DNA of 64,000 nucleotides from Nematostella vectensis (Eukaryota; Cnidaria; Anthozoa; Actiniaria; Edwardsiidae): NCBI RefSeq assembly GCF_932526225.1, contig NC_064045.1, positions 9,604,022-9,668,021 of the forward strand, in the 5' to 3' direction. The position numbers and the translations under genes are program-made. A model generated the notes under the pieces. The model saw only the letters and a program-made list of their open reading frames with translations. It was not told the DNA's origin and made no database searches. This document shows positions 33,172 to 43,467 of this stretch, piece by piece (within the stretch, counting starts at the first letter, position 1; each line of letters begins with the position of its first letter).

Positions 33172-33790
33172 TTACTTTATTGCTAACAGTCGAGATTTGC
33201 ACTGTCCGGGAGCGCGAAGCGCTGTCGCCGGAACGGCAAGTGGTCGATCCTTGATCTGCTGTGCGGCCGCCAGCGGCGGCCTTGCGGGCGGAGTCACGTC
33301 GTCGGTACCTTCGGTAGCTCGCTGATTAACAGCTGGTGTACGAGTGAACACGGCAGCTAGCTCCCGCCTACGTGTGTAGAGGCCGATCAATGACACTTGA
33401 AGACCAGCGACCCCGATAACCGAGCTAGCCGACCAAGCAGAGTTGCTTTCCGGGACTGGTGTGTGTGCCGAAGGCGTGCCGAAGGCATCTTCGGCGCGCG
33501 CGCGCAAGCCCTCGCGTCCCTGCGACTCGCTAGCGACCGGCGACCCAACGTGTTGCACGACACGAAGTGTCTCTTTCTTCTTCGCTCTGTTATGTCGGTT
33601 CCACTTTGCCAAGCGCCTTCCAGCTTCGACTCGTCGAGGGTGTTTAGGTCGGGTCGCGGGTGGTTCGGGGCTCGTGATTCTCTCCACTAACGCCGAAGGC
33701 GTACGTGCATGTTCACGAGCAGTTTTTTGATGATGCTCATCAGCAGCTTGTTTGTCAGGTTCCGCTGACCCGTAGGGCCGCTGAACACTA
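33172..33790 (-). pseudogene. Basic Polinton accessory protein with one membrane segment, broken
   Basis: The core frame (33172-33687) contains a basic stretch PKHPRRVEAGRRLAKWNRHN and a hydrophobic segment SSVIGVAGLQVSLIGLYTRR. Plausible N-terminal sequence (NLTNKLLMSIIKKLL, about 33720-33770) is in another frame, so the gene is frameshifted. The long C-terminal run to 33172 looks like readthrough. It lies just downstream of the packaging ATPase on the same strand. Confidence 0.5.
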
Positions 33791-33869
33791 GTACTTCCTT
33801 GAGGTCCCTAAATTTGTGGTGCAACTACTTGGTTGCTGAAGAAGTGGCAAGCTTTCAAATGAACGTCTA

Positions 33870-34360
33870 CTCTGGGATGGCAGACTCGCCGTAGTCATGC
33901 AGGATAGCTTTCATGTCCGCCTTGCTCGGCGTATAGAAGACCACCAAGGCCGCGATGTTCTCACGGAACGGCTTCGTGATGCTGGTGAGCTGCTGCTTGA
34001 TCACCCACACGCTAATACCCACGTGGCGCGCGCTGAATGCCAAGTTGACGAGCTGGTCAGAGCGCCTCTTTACGTCTTTCGAGGCCGCACAGTCATCGAG
34101 TATGATTAGCGTATTAGTGCCTTCGAAGACAGCGGAGACAAACCTCAGCAGTATGTCGATCTGACCCGCCTCAGGTGTGACGACAAACAGACGATTGTTG
34201 CCCTCACCGAAGCCTTAGTATGTTTTGTTGTAGACAAAGGTAGGTCACACGAGTACGATGTAGTCAAACTTGCCCCGGAAAGGGCAGCGCAGCCGGTCCA
34301 CTATGAATCGGGACCGCATGACGTCGGGCCCACGATGAGAGCGTTAAATGGGATGTTTTT
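33870..34360 (-). pseudogene. Polinton packaging ATPase (FtsK/HerA-like), degraded
   Basis: No long open frame survives. Conceptual minus-strand translation shows a P-loop start LIVGPTSCG near 34330 whose lysine codon is lost to a small deletion. The other frame then gives FRGKFDYIVLV (about 34260-34290). Walker B is NTLIILDDCAASKD near 34100, followed by RRSDQLVNLAFSARHVGISV and VIKQQLTSI, as in A32-type packaging ATPases. At least one in-frame stop (near 34220) is also present. The order ATPase then capsid on one strand is usual for Polintons. The missing P-loop lysine alone would abolish activity. Confidence 0.65.
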
Positions 34361-34437
34361 CGGGTCCATACCGCGCTGCGCCGGAACGGCAAGCGCTTCG
34401 CGCAGAAACACGTTTCGGTGTCTGTGCTCAGTATTGT

Positions 34438-35701
34438 ATGGGCTCTAGCTGTCCGTTCATAAGGTTCATTTAGGCGTCGGCCACCACAAACACGTGACAG
34501 TTTACGGTACCCTGGCCGCTTGCCGTGCGTTTTATCTCGAGATGCACATCGTCGCGGGTGTTGACCAATCGGAGACCACCCCCATGGATAGCGCTGTCGT
34601 CTGTCGTTCGAAGGCCGATCCACAGAGCAAACTTGTTATTGCCATAGAACGACTCGGGGCTGACTGCCGGGGCGGCAGGCGCTCCGCTGTGCCCCCCCCC
34701 CCCCCCAGGGAGGGGCGAACGAACCGCCTTTTCGCCTCCCTCCAGAAGTCCGTGGGGCGCAGTCCCTGGCTGAAGACCTTGTTTGGCATGCCAACGATTG
34801 TAACGCGAACGCTCTTGATATCGGGGTGCACGAGCTTCTCAGAGTCGCGAGCCTTTGCCGTATATGGCTCCACAAAGAGAAGCAACAGACCACTTATAGA
34901 CCTTCGCGGCAGGTTGACACTCTCGTTGATTATGCTGTTTGTCCCTTTGCTAATCACGAAGGTCTTGTGAAGGTTCACTTGCTCGTAGAAGAACGTTGTG
35001 CCGTTTTGGTAGGCGGCGGCTGCAGACCGGGCGAGGTTGTCGTCCCTCAGGCTTTCGTATTACAGCTCTAGATGTTTGATGCCATAGGATAATTTGGTAG
35101 CATCGCTTCCGACTACTACCTGGTCAACCGTTGCGAGCGTGATCTCGAAGAGCAGCGCCTCGGAGAGCGCCCTTGGGTACAGTACGCCGTGGTCCGTCAG
35201 CAGAGAATGGTCTAGCGGGATTGTGTACTTCGCCCCGTGGGCGGCGTTTAGAGCGTTCTCCTTGGCGTTACTAGTCGCTTTATCGCCAGCCTTGGAGCGA
35301 AGCTTGCGCATGTTTTCTGACTGTATGCCCTGCTCCAGGCGGTCCTCTCTATCGACCTTGGACAGGTAAAGCTCCTTATACGTCTTGAAGACATCGTAGC
35401 GGCTGGTTTCCTGGAGCGTTTCTCCTGCAAACGTGATTTTCAGGCGGCTTACGAGATTCCGGCCGACTTTGTTCACGACGGTATTATTTGCTTGGCCTGA
35501 GATGGAGAGATCGAAACCGACCCTCAAGGAGCCAGGCACGAGCGTGACGCCTTCCGATAGCTTTGGGACCGCCACATATAGCGTCTCGCCGGGGGAAGCC
35601 GTCGACGGGTTGAGTGTGACCCGGTGAACAGTTCTCTCGGCTTTCAACCCCAGGGGAGTTCTGGGTGTTCGTTGCGTGTCAAGTTTATCGCTGACTGACA
35701 T
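34438..35701 (-). pseudogene. Polinton major capsid protein candidate (double-jelly-roll type), broken
   Basis: Structural protein of the virus-like stage. The first part (35701-35063) starts MSVSDKLDTQRTP and includes VPKLSEGVTLVPGSLRVGFD and the SGQANNTVVNKVGRNLVSRL region typical of Polinton capsid proteins. An in-frame TAA at 35060-35062 interrupts it, and the same frame continues as NLHKTFVISKGTNSIINESV and IKSVRVTIVGMPNKVFSQGL. At the poly-C run near 34692-34705 the frame shifts to one containing NKFALWI, VNTRDDVHLEI and VNCHVFVVADA, ending near 34438. So at least one nonsense change and one slippage-type frameshift are present. Confidence 0.68.
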
Positions 35702-35782
35702 TCCTAGTAGTACGCCAAGCGACTATGGTGCGGACTGTTAGACATGTCTAATATAGCATAGCATGCGCTATGCGCACGCACC

Positions 35783-36608
35783 ATGGATGATGTTGACGTT
35801 GACATTGACGATACCTTGCTAGGTGCGTCCGCCGATCGCGGAGCGGAGGACGACGAGACGACGCCCCTTATCCCGTTTGACCCCGACGATGGGGAGTCGA
35901 TATCCCAAAGACGAGCACGTCATCGCGTATGCGCGGCATGACTTAACGAGAATCTGATACGGTTCCAGTCCGACCAGAGGGGAAAGACGCTGATACAGCT
36001 TCGCAACCTCGACAAAGGAGGTTGGACTAAACCAAGACAGCTGTTCAATGAGAACGGGGGCGTTCGACAGGACGTTACAAAGCTGAAAGGCTTCAAGCTG
36101 GCGATGGGGTCCGTGGCAGAGATAGACGGGGTCATCCAGGAGAACACAGAACGAGTCCAAGAGCTGCAAGGGTTGGTAGCCACAGACAGGGAGACCATCG
36201 ACGACCCTAACACGTCAGAGAGTCGCCGCCAAGAGGCCCGTGAGCGCAAAGAGGAGAGGCTATCCGAGATTGACGAACTAGAACGCGAAAACCGAGAGCT
36301 CGAGAACCGAAAGCCGCTCAGAGAGCGCATCAAAGCCATCTTCAAAAAGTACGGCTTTACCGTCACCGCTATCGGGTTGGCCGTAGCGACGACGATCGCG
36401 GCCATTGTGACGTCGCTCCACAGGTCGCTCTCCTCCGTGGCCAGAGGGGTCGGTAACGGGCTTAAGGCTATCGGGAAAAAGCTAGGCGAGCTTCTCCCTG
36501 GGCTAGTAGGCAGCAGTGAAATTCCTTGGCGAGAATGCGTGGCTGCTCATTCTAGCCGTAGCCGCGTTATTGGTTCGTCGAATGCAAAGCAATCATCGGA
36601 ACAAGTAA
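35783..36608 (+). pseudogene. Polinton coiled-coil protein with C-terminal membrane helix, broken
   Basis: ATG 35783 opens an acidic N-terminus (MDDVDVDIDDTLLG), interrupted by an in-frame TGA at 35939-35941. The same frame goes on with NENLIRFQSDQRG, then a long heptad-rich charged helix (about 36110-36330) and a hydrophobic segment VTAIGLAVATTIAAIV. A frameshift near 36520 leaves the last part, FLGENAWLLILAVAALLV (a second membrane helix), in another frame ending at TAA 36606. It runs divergently from the capsid gene. Function unknown; a membrane-bound virion component is inference. Confidence 0.6.
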
Positions 36609-36832
36609 TACGCCGCGGCCACCGCGAGTGCCGACAACCCCGCCTTGAGGACGGTGTGGTCACTCTTTTTGCCCGGTCCGGGTGCGCTTGCCGTCCCGGC
36701 GGCGGTCATGCTATGCGCAGCATGCATACGTGAAGAGGGGGCAGGCGCCGTGCCCTCTGCGTGCGCTTTCGCAGGTGCTAAAGCCTTGCTTCGCCGCCGG
36801 AACGGCACGCGGTCGACCCTCGGATCAGTCAC
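36593..36832 (-). CDS. Small tail-anchored Polinton protein, 79 residues
   Basis: A basic, proline/alanine-rich N-terminus is followed by a single C-terminal hydrophobic segment HTVLKAGLSALAVAAAYYLFR that ends the protein, the plan of a tail-anchored protein. It converges on and overlaps by a few bases the end of the coiled-coil gene. I do not recognise a family. Confidence 0.45.
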   Translation of the reverse strand: MTDPRVDRVPFRRRSKALAPAKAHAEGTAPAPSSRMHAAHSMTAAGTASAPGPGKKSDHTVLKAGLSALAVAAAYYLFR

Positions 36833-36835
36833 GTG

Positions 36836-37929
36836 TTACACCCTAGGATGCCCACCGGCCATGTTATGAGCACCGACTGGCTTTGTCTCGGTGTTGATCG
36901 CGTTTGCGCCGAGCGTCATGGAGTCTGTGGCTTTCTGCAGTTTATTGTTGTAGCTCACGACGCTTTGCGTGTTTATCACCAGATCGCTCGGCATCAGCCA
37001 CACTCCTGGGCGACCGCAAGACTCAGTCTCACCTTGGCCTCCTGCACGGCTAACTTGTACATTTGCACGCTTTGAGCGATGTCGTTTTCTATGATCGCGT
37101 CTTCAAGCAGCTTCGTGAACTCCGCCTGTGCCTCCATGGCCGGCCCACCGGCCCCCGCGATAGAGGAACGGACGTTTACCTGCGCGCCAAGCACTGTGTA
37201 GACGAACACCTCGACCGAGCGATCGAGTCTTCCTAGCCCTGCTTTTGTCAGCCCCTCACCTTTGGGAGGCGCAAACCAGCTGTATTGCACGCCCCCGTGG
37301 TCGTCGTTGCGTATGAAACCCACCTGCTTCCCACTATTGTACGTCCCACCTTCGTCGCTAAACAGATTGAGGTGGCTCGGGTACTCGTCCGCCGCCGTGT
37401 CGTAGCCACTGATCACGTGCACGTTGCGATACCCCTTCCCCGGGTAGAACACAAACACATCGCCTAGCCCGTGGTTCCGCCCGCCTCCCCATCGGAAGCC
37501 CGGCTTACTCGGCAAACCGAACTCTATACATAGACGCTCGAAAGCCGCCTTCTTGTAGGGGTTACCTTTTTGCCTGAACGGGCTTTCGCCAGGCAGGGGG
37601 GCGCCGAGCTCGTAGAGTATCCTCCGCGTGGTAAAGTAGACGTGAAACCTTAGAAATCCCCTGATGACAGAGGGGAGCGTGAAGAAAGCGGGGTCGGTTA
37701 GGGACATCCCGCATCCGGCGGTTGCGCACCAGACCGCAAAGTTGAGTTGCTGTGGCCAGTACCCATAGGAAGGCTCCGATAGCCACCGGCGAGACTCCTT
37801 GGCGGACTTGTGCGTGACTACTGTCTCTTTGAATATGTCTCGGACCCTAGTCGTGAATGATTTGTCCTCAGCCACGTGTATCTCTAGCTGCGTGAGTAGT
37901 GGGGTGATGTATGAGGCCGTGCTCTCCAC
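36836..37929 (-). pseudogene. Conserved Polinton protein of unknown function, 311 codons plus frameshifted tail
   Basis: An open frame of 311 codons starts MESTASYITPLLTQLEI and includes LNFAVWCATAGCGMS and GLGDVFVFYPGKGYRN. A frameshift near 36995 separates it from a C-terminal stretch in another frame (SDLVINTQSVVSYNNKLQKA ... MAGGHPRV) ending at 36836. I associate this protein with cnidarian Polintons, but I know no function. It lacks the His-Asp/Glu-Cys pattern I would need to call the adenovirus-type protease. Confidence 0.6.
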
Positions 37930-38118
37930 GGGGTCGCGGGCACGGCGTAGAGGAGCTTTTGCGCGAGGGTCAGAGACCTAGGGAGACCTGGTTTTGCGCG
38001 TTTGACTTGTTCGGCTATAGCGTTTTCGGGGGGCCGCCTCCTCGTTCAGCATCCCTTAGCCTCCTTCCCAATCCATGCTCAGTCCTGTTAAACACAAAGG
38101 CGGGCTGTGTTCAAAACA

Positions 38119-38793
38119 ATGGTGGTCCTACATATTTTGCTAACCAAAGGCGCTCAGACGCTCTTCTTCGAGCGGCCGATAAGGCGCCCACGCTTCGCGG
38201 CACTCCGGCAGTGCTCGCTGTTTAACAGCTGGTATAATTTCGAGCGGGAGCATCAGATAACGACTATAGCCGCCCTCCCGCCCATCGCTACTCTGCCAGC
38301 CGGGCACCACACGGCCGAGTCCATCGTGGAAACGATCAACCGCGCTGAAAGCAAGGTTTTGACCGCGAAGCTGGATCCCCTCACCGGGAAGATCGCGCTC
38401 ATGTCCAATGGCGTTGCGTTCCTGAATGCCGAGCTTTGCGCACTATTTGGCCTAGAGGCTGAAGACGACCAGTTGGGGGAGCGGGGCCTTGCACTCCCCT
38501 TGGGGAGACCCCACTTAAGGTGGCTTTGCCGAAAATAGAGGCCCTCTACATCTGCTGCGATATCGTAGACCGCACGCAATGCCTCTCCTTAGGCGAGCCT
38601 TCAAACGTTCTCGCTTGCCTAGAAACCCGCGGGAGGCCGCACGAGAAAGTCGTCTATAGACCCGACGCCCCCGTTTGTGTCGCAGCATCTTCCTCTGAGT
38701 TTGTCGAGTATCCAAATATGGATCAGGGATGACCGCGGTAGACTGGTGGACTTTAAGGGCAAGCCTGTTCGCCTTGTATTAGAGCTAACCTAG
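38119..38793 (+). pseudogene. Penton-like (minor capsid) candidate of the Polinton, frameshifted
   Basis: The frame from ATG 38119 gives MVVLHILLTKGAQTLFFERP and a strand-rich region (IPPGHY-like LPAGHHTAESIVETINRAES) to a stop at 38536-38538. The following sequence continues in another frame (KVALPKIEALYICCDIVDRT), and the last part, IQIWIRDDRGRLVDFKGKPV, is in yet another frame ending at TAG 38791-38793. The terminal GRLVDFKGKPVRLVLEL pattern fits the last strands of Polinton penton-like single-jelly-roll proteins. That family assignment is from memory and moderate. Two frameshifts (about 38510 and 38709) break it. Confidence 0.55.
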
Positions 38794-38888
38794 CTCCGAC
38801 GTAACAGACATGGCGAACAGCGACGTTAGCAGTGGTGCCATATACCCCTCGCTTCCCAGTGTTTGCCCCCCGAAGGGTACGCACATGA

Positions 38889-39443
38889 CGCCTTCAGAAA
38901 ATATGTGACACTCAGGCGGTTCTAGACAACGAGATAACGCATCATCGACAGGTGCGTAAAAAGTATAACCGCGCCTTTGCCGTTACCCATGCTGTGTCTG
39001 TGGCATCCGGCATCGCTGCAGGGGCGCTTTCCAGCGCCGGGGTAGGGGTCTCTTTGAGTGGGATAGGGGTTCTGATCGGCGGTCCGCTGGCAGGGGTCGC
39101 TAGGCTGGTCGGTGTCGTGGGCGCAGGGGTAGTCTCTAGGGGTCTTACGAGCAAGGTGGCTAAACACGAAGACACGATGGTTTTAGCGGAGAGTAAGAAA
39201 AACTCGATCAGCGAGCTGGTCTCTAAGGCTCTGCAAGACGGGCATATCTCAGACGAAGAGTTTCGGCTAATACTTCGGGAACAAGAGAGATACAACGCGC
39301 TCACAGCCGCTATCAGAGCTCGACACGGCCTCGCATCGCGTGAGAAAAAAAGCGGGAAAGGGCCCTCCCTGGAGGCACGCGAGAAGGTGAAAAAGAGGCT
39401 GCGAGGATTTTGCGAAGAGTTCGGGAGCGAGGTGTTCGAGTGA
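38889..39443 (+). CDS. TIR-borne glycine-rich membrane protein, right copy
   Basis: The open frame runs from a TGA at 38886-38888 to TGA 39441-39443. The first ATG-like start is not evident: the frame has no ATG before GTG 38952, so the true start may be lost or lie upstream. Domains are a short basic segment (HHRQVRKKYNRAF), a hydrophobic glycine-rich stretch (about 39000-39140), then a charged helical tail ending SEVFE. The same gene is present, inverted, in the left TIR. Function unknown. Confidence 0.6.
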   Translation, partial: RLQKICDTQAVLDNEITHHRQVRKKYNRAFAVTHAVSVASGIAAGALSSAGVGVSLSGIGVLIGGPLAGVARLVGVVGAGVVSRGLTSKVAKHEDTMVLAESKKNSISELVSKALQDGHISDEEFRLILREQERYNALTAAIRARHGLASREKKSGKGPSLEAREKVKKRLRGFCEEFGSEVFE

Positions 39444-39666
39444 AACTCATGTTTAAACTCCACGCCAGCGGCTTTGAATTTACGGCCGAAAAACGGTCAT
39501 TCCGCGGTCCGTAGGGTGGCGGCCCAACCCAATGCTATATATACACGCGTTTGCATGGCCGACCTTTAGCCACCCGCAGTAATCTTTTCCGCATTTCATC
39601 TTTCGAATGCTATGCACATGTGCATATATTGCAGGACAGACGGGGGTCTAATTGCAAGGTTCCCAC
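38917..39666 (-). repeat. Right terminal inverted repeat of the Polinton
   Basis: Inverted counterpart of 26623-27283. It has about 110 extra bases near 39500-39640 (around TATATATACACGCG) that the left copy lacks. Confidence 0.9.
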
Positions 39667-39715
39667 CCGTCCCTATGAAAGGCCCCAGTCCCGCTGCTGT
39701 CGATAGACAGCGGAT

Positions 39716-39845
39716 TGATGATTGCTAACCATTGCTAATTATTTATCTACGTGAAGTGGTCCCGACGTAGATTAGTAATTGCCAATTATTAATCTACGTG
39801 AAGTGGTCCCGACGAAGATTGATAATTAGCAATTATTAATCTACG
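39716..39845. repeat. Tandem repeat with TTATTAATCTACGTGAAGTG unit
   Basis: Two and a half units of about 55 bp contain CTACGTGAAGTGGTCCCGACG and AATTATTAATCTACG, between the right TIR and the outer inverted repeat. They may be subterminal repeats of the Polinton end. Confidence 0.7.
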
Positions 39846-39945
39846 CGGGGCCTCATCTGCATGAGACGGGACTGGGGGGCTCGGGAGGGGCCCAGCGCAC
39901 CTCCCAAGGCTAAAATAGGGCTGGGAGGCCCGGAGGGGCGATTCA

Positions 39946-39967
39946 CGTTCTATGAAACTACCCAGTC
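39946..39967 (-). repeat. Outer inverted repeat of the Polinton, right
   Basis: Partner of 25962-25983, 20 of 22 positions matching. It marks the probable right end of the element. Confidence 0.6.
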
Positions 39968-40392
39968 TCCCCCTCTGCGGGACGCATAGAAAATCTTATG
40001 AATCTCAACCATCATATAAAAAAAGCTTAATTCTGTTTCTAAATTATCAAATGATGCAGGAAATTCTGTTTTTTTAAATGACGATGAGATATTTGAGTAC
40101 CCGAACAAAAACAAACAACCTCACGCAAGTCATGTAGATGGTTACGAAAGCCGAGAAATACGGTAGTCTTCCTGCAGCTTTGAAATAACATTTGTAGAGC
40201 GGTGAGAAGCTCTTCAAGTACGACACCCTCTTCCAAAATTGTCAACAAATCGATAACAACGTCAAATTGCGTATCTACGACTCGTTCAAATTGAGTATTA
40301 CCCGCGCGCCATATCGATTTCCATCCTGCCTATTTTGTATAGAATCAAAAAGCCCAAACTGTCGCGATCTCGTACCAGAACAATGAATACAA

Positions 40393-40428
40393 TACACCAA
40401 AAACTGGAAATTTCCAGTTTTTGGTGTA
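40393..40428. repeat. 36-bp perfect palindrome with GGAAATTTCC centre
   Basis: 18-bp arms with no loop, TACACCAAAAACTGGAAA and its complement. The centre GGAAATTTCC also fits an NF-kB-type site. It lies 224 bp upstream of the DCUN1D3 start codon, flanked on both sides by copies of TGCCTATTTTGTATA. Confidence 0.9.
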
Positions 40429-40651
40429 CTGCCTATTTTGTATATATATTTGCACTATAAACCGGAAACTGGTCGCGCTGTCGCCACTTCCGGTCACATG
40501 ACAACTGCGAATTGACGGCTGGTTGAGCGACAAATATCTCGAGGAGTCAAGGATTTGTATTTTGCTGAGATCTTTGGGTTCGTTTTATTCGACAATTTCG
40601 CTCCTGAGGCGAAAATATCGCGTTCCTAAGGACTTTTGGTGTTAGAGGGTT

Positions 40652-41509
40652 ATGGGAAAGTGTTGTTCTGTTTGTGTTAGTGATTCAAACGGGGAGAGAG
40701 ACCGACGAAGTTCACAACAACAAACCACAACTTCGCTTACTTCAAATCAACACAACATTGACTCTGCCAAACACAAACTGGCGAAAACTTCAGATAAAGG
40801 ATTCTTTGTTAAACCAAAAAACAACTCGCCCAAAATTGTCAGGACGTTATCCTTCCCAAGACAAGAACTGGACGAAGGCAAGATTTTGAGTTTGTTTGCG
40901 AAATACAAAGACGATGCCGAAGATTCAATCCTTGCGGACGGCATGGAAAAATTTTGCCAAGATTTGGGAGTAGACCCAACTGAATTCGTTGTGCTTGTCC
41001 TTGCTTGGAAGTTTGATGCCTCCCAGATGTGCAGGTTCACCAGAAAAGAGTTTATAGACGGCTGTAAGGCTGTTAAAGCCGATAGTATTAAAGGATTACA
41101 AAATAAATTCCCTGAGCTTGAAGAAGAAGTAGCGAAAGATGTTGAAAAGTTTAAAGACTTGTATCGATTCACCTTCAAATTTGGTCTCGATGTAGAAGAA
41201 GGACAGAGAGCTCTTCCAACGAGTATTGCTATCGCACTTTGGAAGCTAGTTTTCTCGAAAAAGCCGCCTTTAGTCCTAGAAAAATGGTTCGCCTATCTTG
41301 GGCAAAGGGAAGTTCGGGGAATTTCTCGAGATACATGGAACATGTTTTGGAACTTTACGGAGACTATTGACTCTGATTTCACTAATTATGACGATTCAGA
41401 AGCATGGCCGAGTTTGTTTGACGATTTCGTAGAATACGAAAGAGAAAGATCCACGGAGAGCTGCCCCATCGAAGAAAAACACAAGAATGGGCTTGTCAAA
41501 GAGCTGTAA
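40652..41509 (+). CDS. DCUN1D3: DCN1-like protein 3 (DCUN1D3), cullin neddylation co-factor
   Basis: A scaffold-type E3 that helps transfer NEDD8 from UBE2M to cullins. 285 codons in one exon. The N-terminus MGKCC fits N-myristoylation at Gly2 and nearby palmitoylation, the feature that places DCUN1D3 at membranes and separates it from other DCUN1D members. A serine/threonine- and glutamine-rich linker follows (about residues 15-75). The potentiating-neddylation (PONY) domain fills about residues 75-270, with ILADGMEKFCQDLGVDP near its start and WNMFWNFTETI and YDDSEAWPSLFDDFVEY near the end. The length is close to that of vertebrate DCUN1D3. There are no breaks. AATAAA-like signals lie downstream (for example near 42350). 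Confidence 0.88.
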   Translation: MGKCCSVCVSDSNGERDRRSSQQQTTTSLTSNQHNIDSAKHKLAKTSDKGFFVKPKNNSPKIVRTLSFPRQELDEGKILSLFAKYKDDAEDSILADGMEKFCQDLGVDPTEFVVLVLAWKFDASQMCRFTRKEFIDGCKAVKADSIKGLQNKFPELEEEVAKDVEKFKDLYRFTFKFGLDVEEGQRALPTSIAIALWKLVFSKKPPLVLEKWFAYLGQREVRGISRDTWNMFWNFTETIDSDFTNYDDSEAWPSLFDDFVEYERERSTESCPIEEKHKNGLVKEL

Positions 41510-41529
41510 ATTGCAGGGAGATCTCTTTC

Positions 41530-43440
41530 GATATGCCTCTTTCAGACTAGAATTAAATTAACTTAAAAGGTAAATTATTTTAGGGAAATTAACAACTGAT
41601 GATAGCTACCACATTCAGCCAAACACTTTTCCACTTTTCATATAACACTGCATGCTAAGCTTATCTGGGAATTCATGCCCAATGCTAGGTAATATGATTG
41701 ATACAATGAATACAATAGTTCATTTGAGGAAATTAGATGACATCTCATTTTTCATATTTTCAAATTTCATTGACTAATAGAAGCTTTTAGATTATGCCTT
41801 TAAAATTGAGGACAAAGTTTAAGATCGTGGCATGATATTAAGATTTTTGAAGGATTTATTTTACATAATATGATCCTGGACAAAGGGGTATTTTAATAGG
41901 TTATAGCCTATAATTCCGAAGGCAAGATTTTGGAAGACAGATTTTAAGCTAAATTGTATGAGTATGGCATGATAAACTTAAGGAAGCTAGACTCATCTCC
42001 TATTATCATTGCCGTCTTAAATTGATTAATGTTTTCCCAACCTACCCACTCATTTCCTAACAAATAATCAAATTTTGAATTGTATTTTTTACAAATATGT
42101 TGGTATATGGATTTTGTTTAGTTTTATATTTGTGGATTATTTGGTGCTTAATAAAAAAAAGATGAACCAGGAAAAAAGAGATCATAGGTCCATAATGAGA
42201 AGTCACCATATAGAATTTCAAGTATTTTTAATTTCAAGCAAAAGAATGGGACAAAATACTACCAAAGGAATAGTAAATGGAAAGGTTCATTTAATTTAAA
42301 TATATTTGTAGTTCACAGGCAAAGCCTCCTTTAGATAAAACTGAAAAGCAATAAATTATAAGATCAGCTTGTTTTTATGTACTCAATAGAGTGCTGAATA
42401 TTTAATTTAGTTAATACTCAATTCCTTCATAAACAATACATGTTTCAATTTAAAAGAATTCTCTAAAAAGGTAATTCATATGGGGGACTCTGTGGTCATG
42501 TTCGATCACAAATTATGATTATTTTTCATCAGATAAATTTAGATAAGTTAAGCAATGATAAATTTAGATAAGTGAAGCAATGATGTACATGAACATTTAA
42601 CAAATATCTAGTATTTGTTAAAGGCTTCTTTTGGATTACTTCAACAACAGCAAAAAACAAGCCGTAACCAGTGAGCTCTTACCATTTCTTTTTCACTTAA
42701 TGTTTAGTAAATTTGAGTGGGAAAAAATAGAGAGATTATACTGTAGTTTTATTCATATGGAGGACACCATTTCAATTCAATTTTGCAATGCTCTTTTTAT
42801 TCAATTCTTTTCTGATGTCATCATAAAATGGAGTTGTGTTTCTTTGGCAGGCATCTCCTCTGATTCACTAACACTATTAAGCAGGGGGGGGGGGGGGGGT
42901 CCCAACTCTTTAAAATATTTTTTAATTCCTAAGCTAGACTAGACTACTCAAACTTTTTTTACTTTAGAAGTTCCATGAAATGACTAGCTCAACAACTCTT
43001 GCAAGATAATCAAATAAAATTGTCTTATAGCCTCTGCTTTGCAAAGCCCTTAGAGCAAATGTATCTGTATCTGAATGATACAATGATTTCAACCTGATAT
43101 CTGATGATTTTAAGAGTACCCAAGAATAACAATAATGTGACGTCATAATACATTTGCGAAATAGGGGTGTAAAGTGGCAGACATAAATTGAGTCATTTCT
43201 TATTTTCAAATACTATGCTTTTTCCACATGATACCCATGACTGCAACCCCCCCCCCCCCCCCCCCCTTAGCCAATCCTGGGTACGAGCCTGCAGAGTGAC
43301 AGCACTATGGCTCCAGAGATATGGACCCCTCTCCCCCCCTTTTTGTTATTGGGTCTAAGAGCTCATAAACATGAATGATAAAAAACGCTGCTGGCTCCAT
43401 CCTTAGGCACTTTGGAGGCAGGGCAGGGCGTTTTGATTCG
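41530..43440. other. AT-rich region, probable DCUN1D3 3' UTR and intergenic
   Basis: No convincing coding region. It contains a G-run near 42885-42899 and a C-run near 43248-43267. The latter sits in a GACTGCAAC-C(n)-CCAATCCTGGG context that recurs near 47888-47930. Confidence 0.5.
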
Positions 43441-43467
43441 TTATTATTCCTACCACGGCTATGTCTT

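Larger units (their letters stand above)
25962..39967. mobile_element. Degraded Polinton/Maverick element, about 14 kb
   Basis: A GC-rich block in an AT-rich host region, with long terminal inverted repeats, PolB, retroviral-type integrase, packaging ATPase and jelly-roll capsid candidates. That gene set defines Polintons/Mavericks. The strongest TIRs are 26623-27283 and 38917-39666. A further inverted pair lies outside them at 25962-25983 and 39946-39967 (GACTGGGT..TTTCATAGAACG, 20 of 22 matching), which I take as the likely true ends. I could not find a convincing 6-bp target duplication. In-frame stops or frameshifts hit PolB-helicase, ATPase, capsid and most accessory genes, so the copy is inactive. 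No adenovirus-type protease was recognised. Confidence 0.85.

Noticed and set aside
36994-37929. Adenovirus-type cysteine protease of the Polinton
   Set aside because: No recognisable His-Asp/Glu-Cys catalytic pattern in the 311-codon frame; left as unknown.
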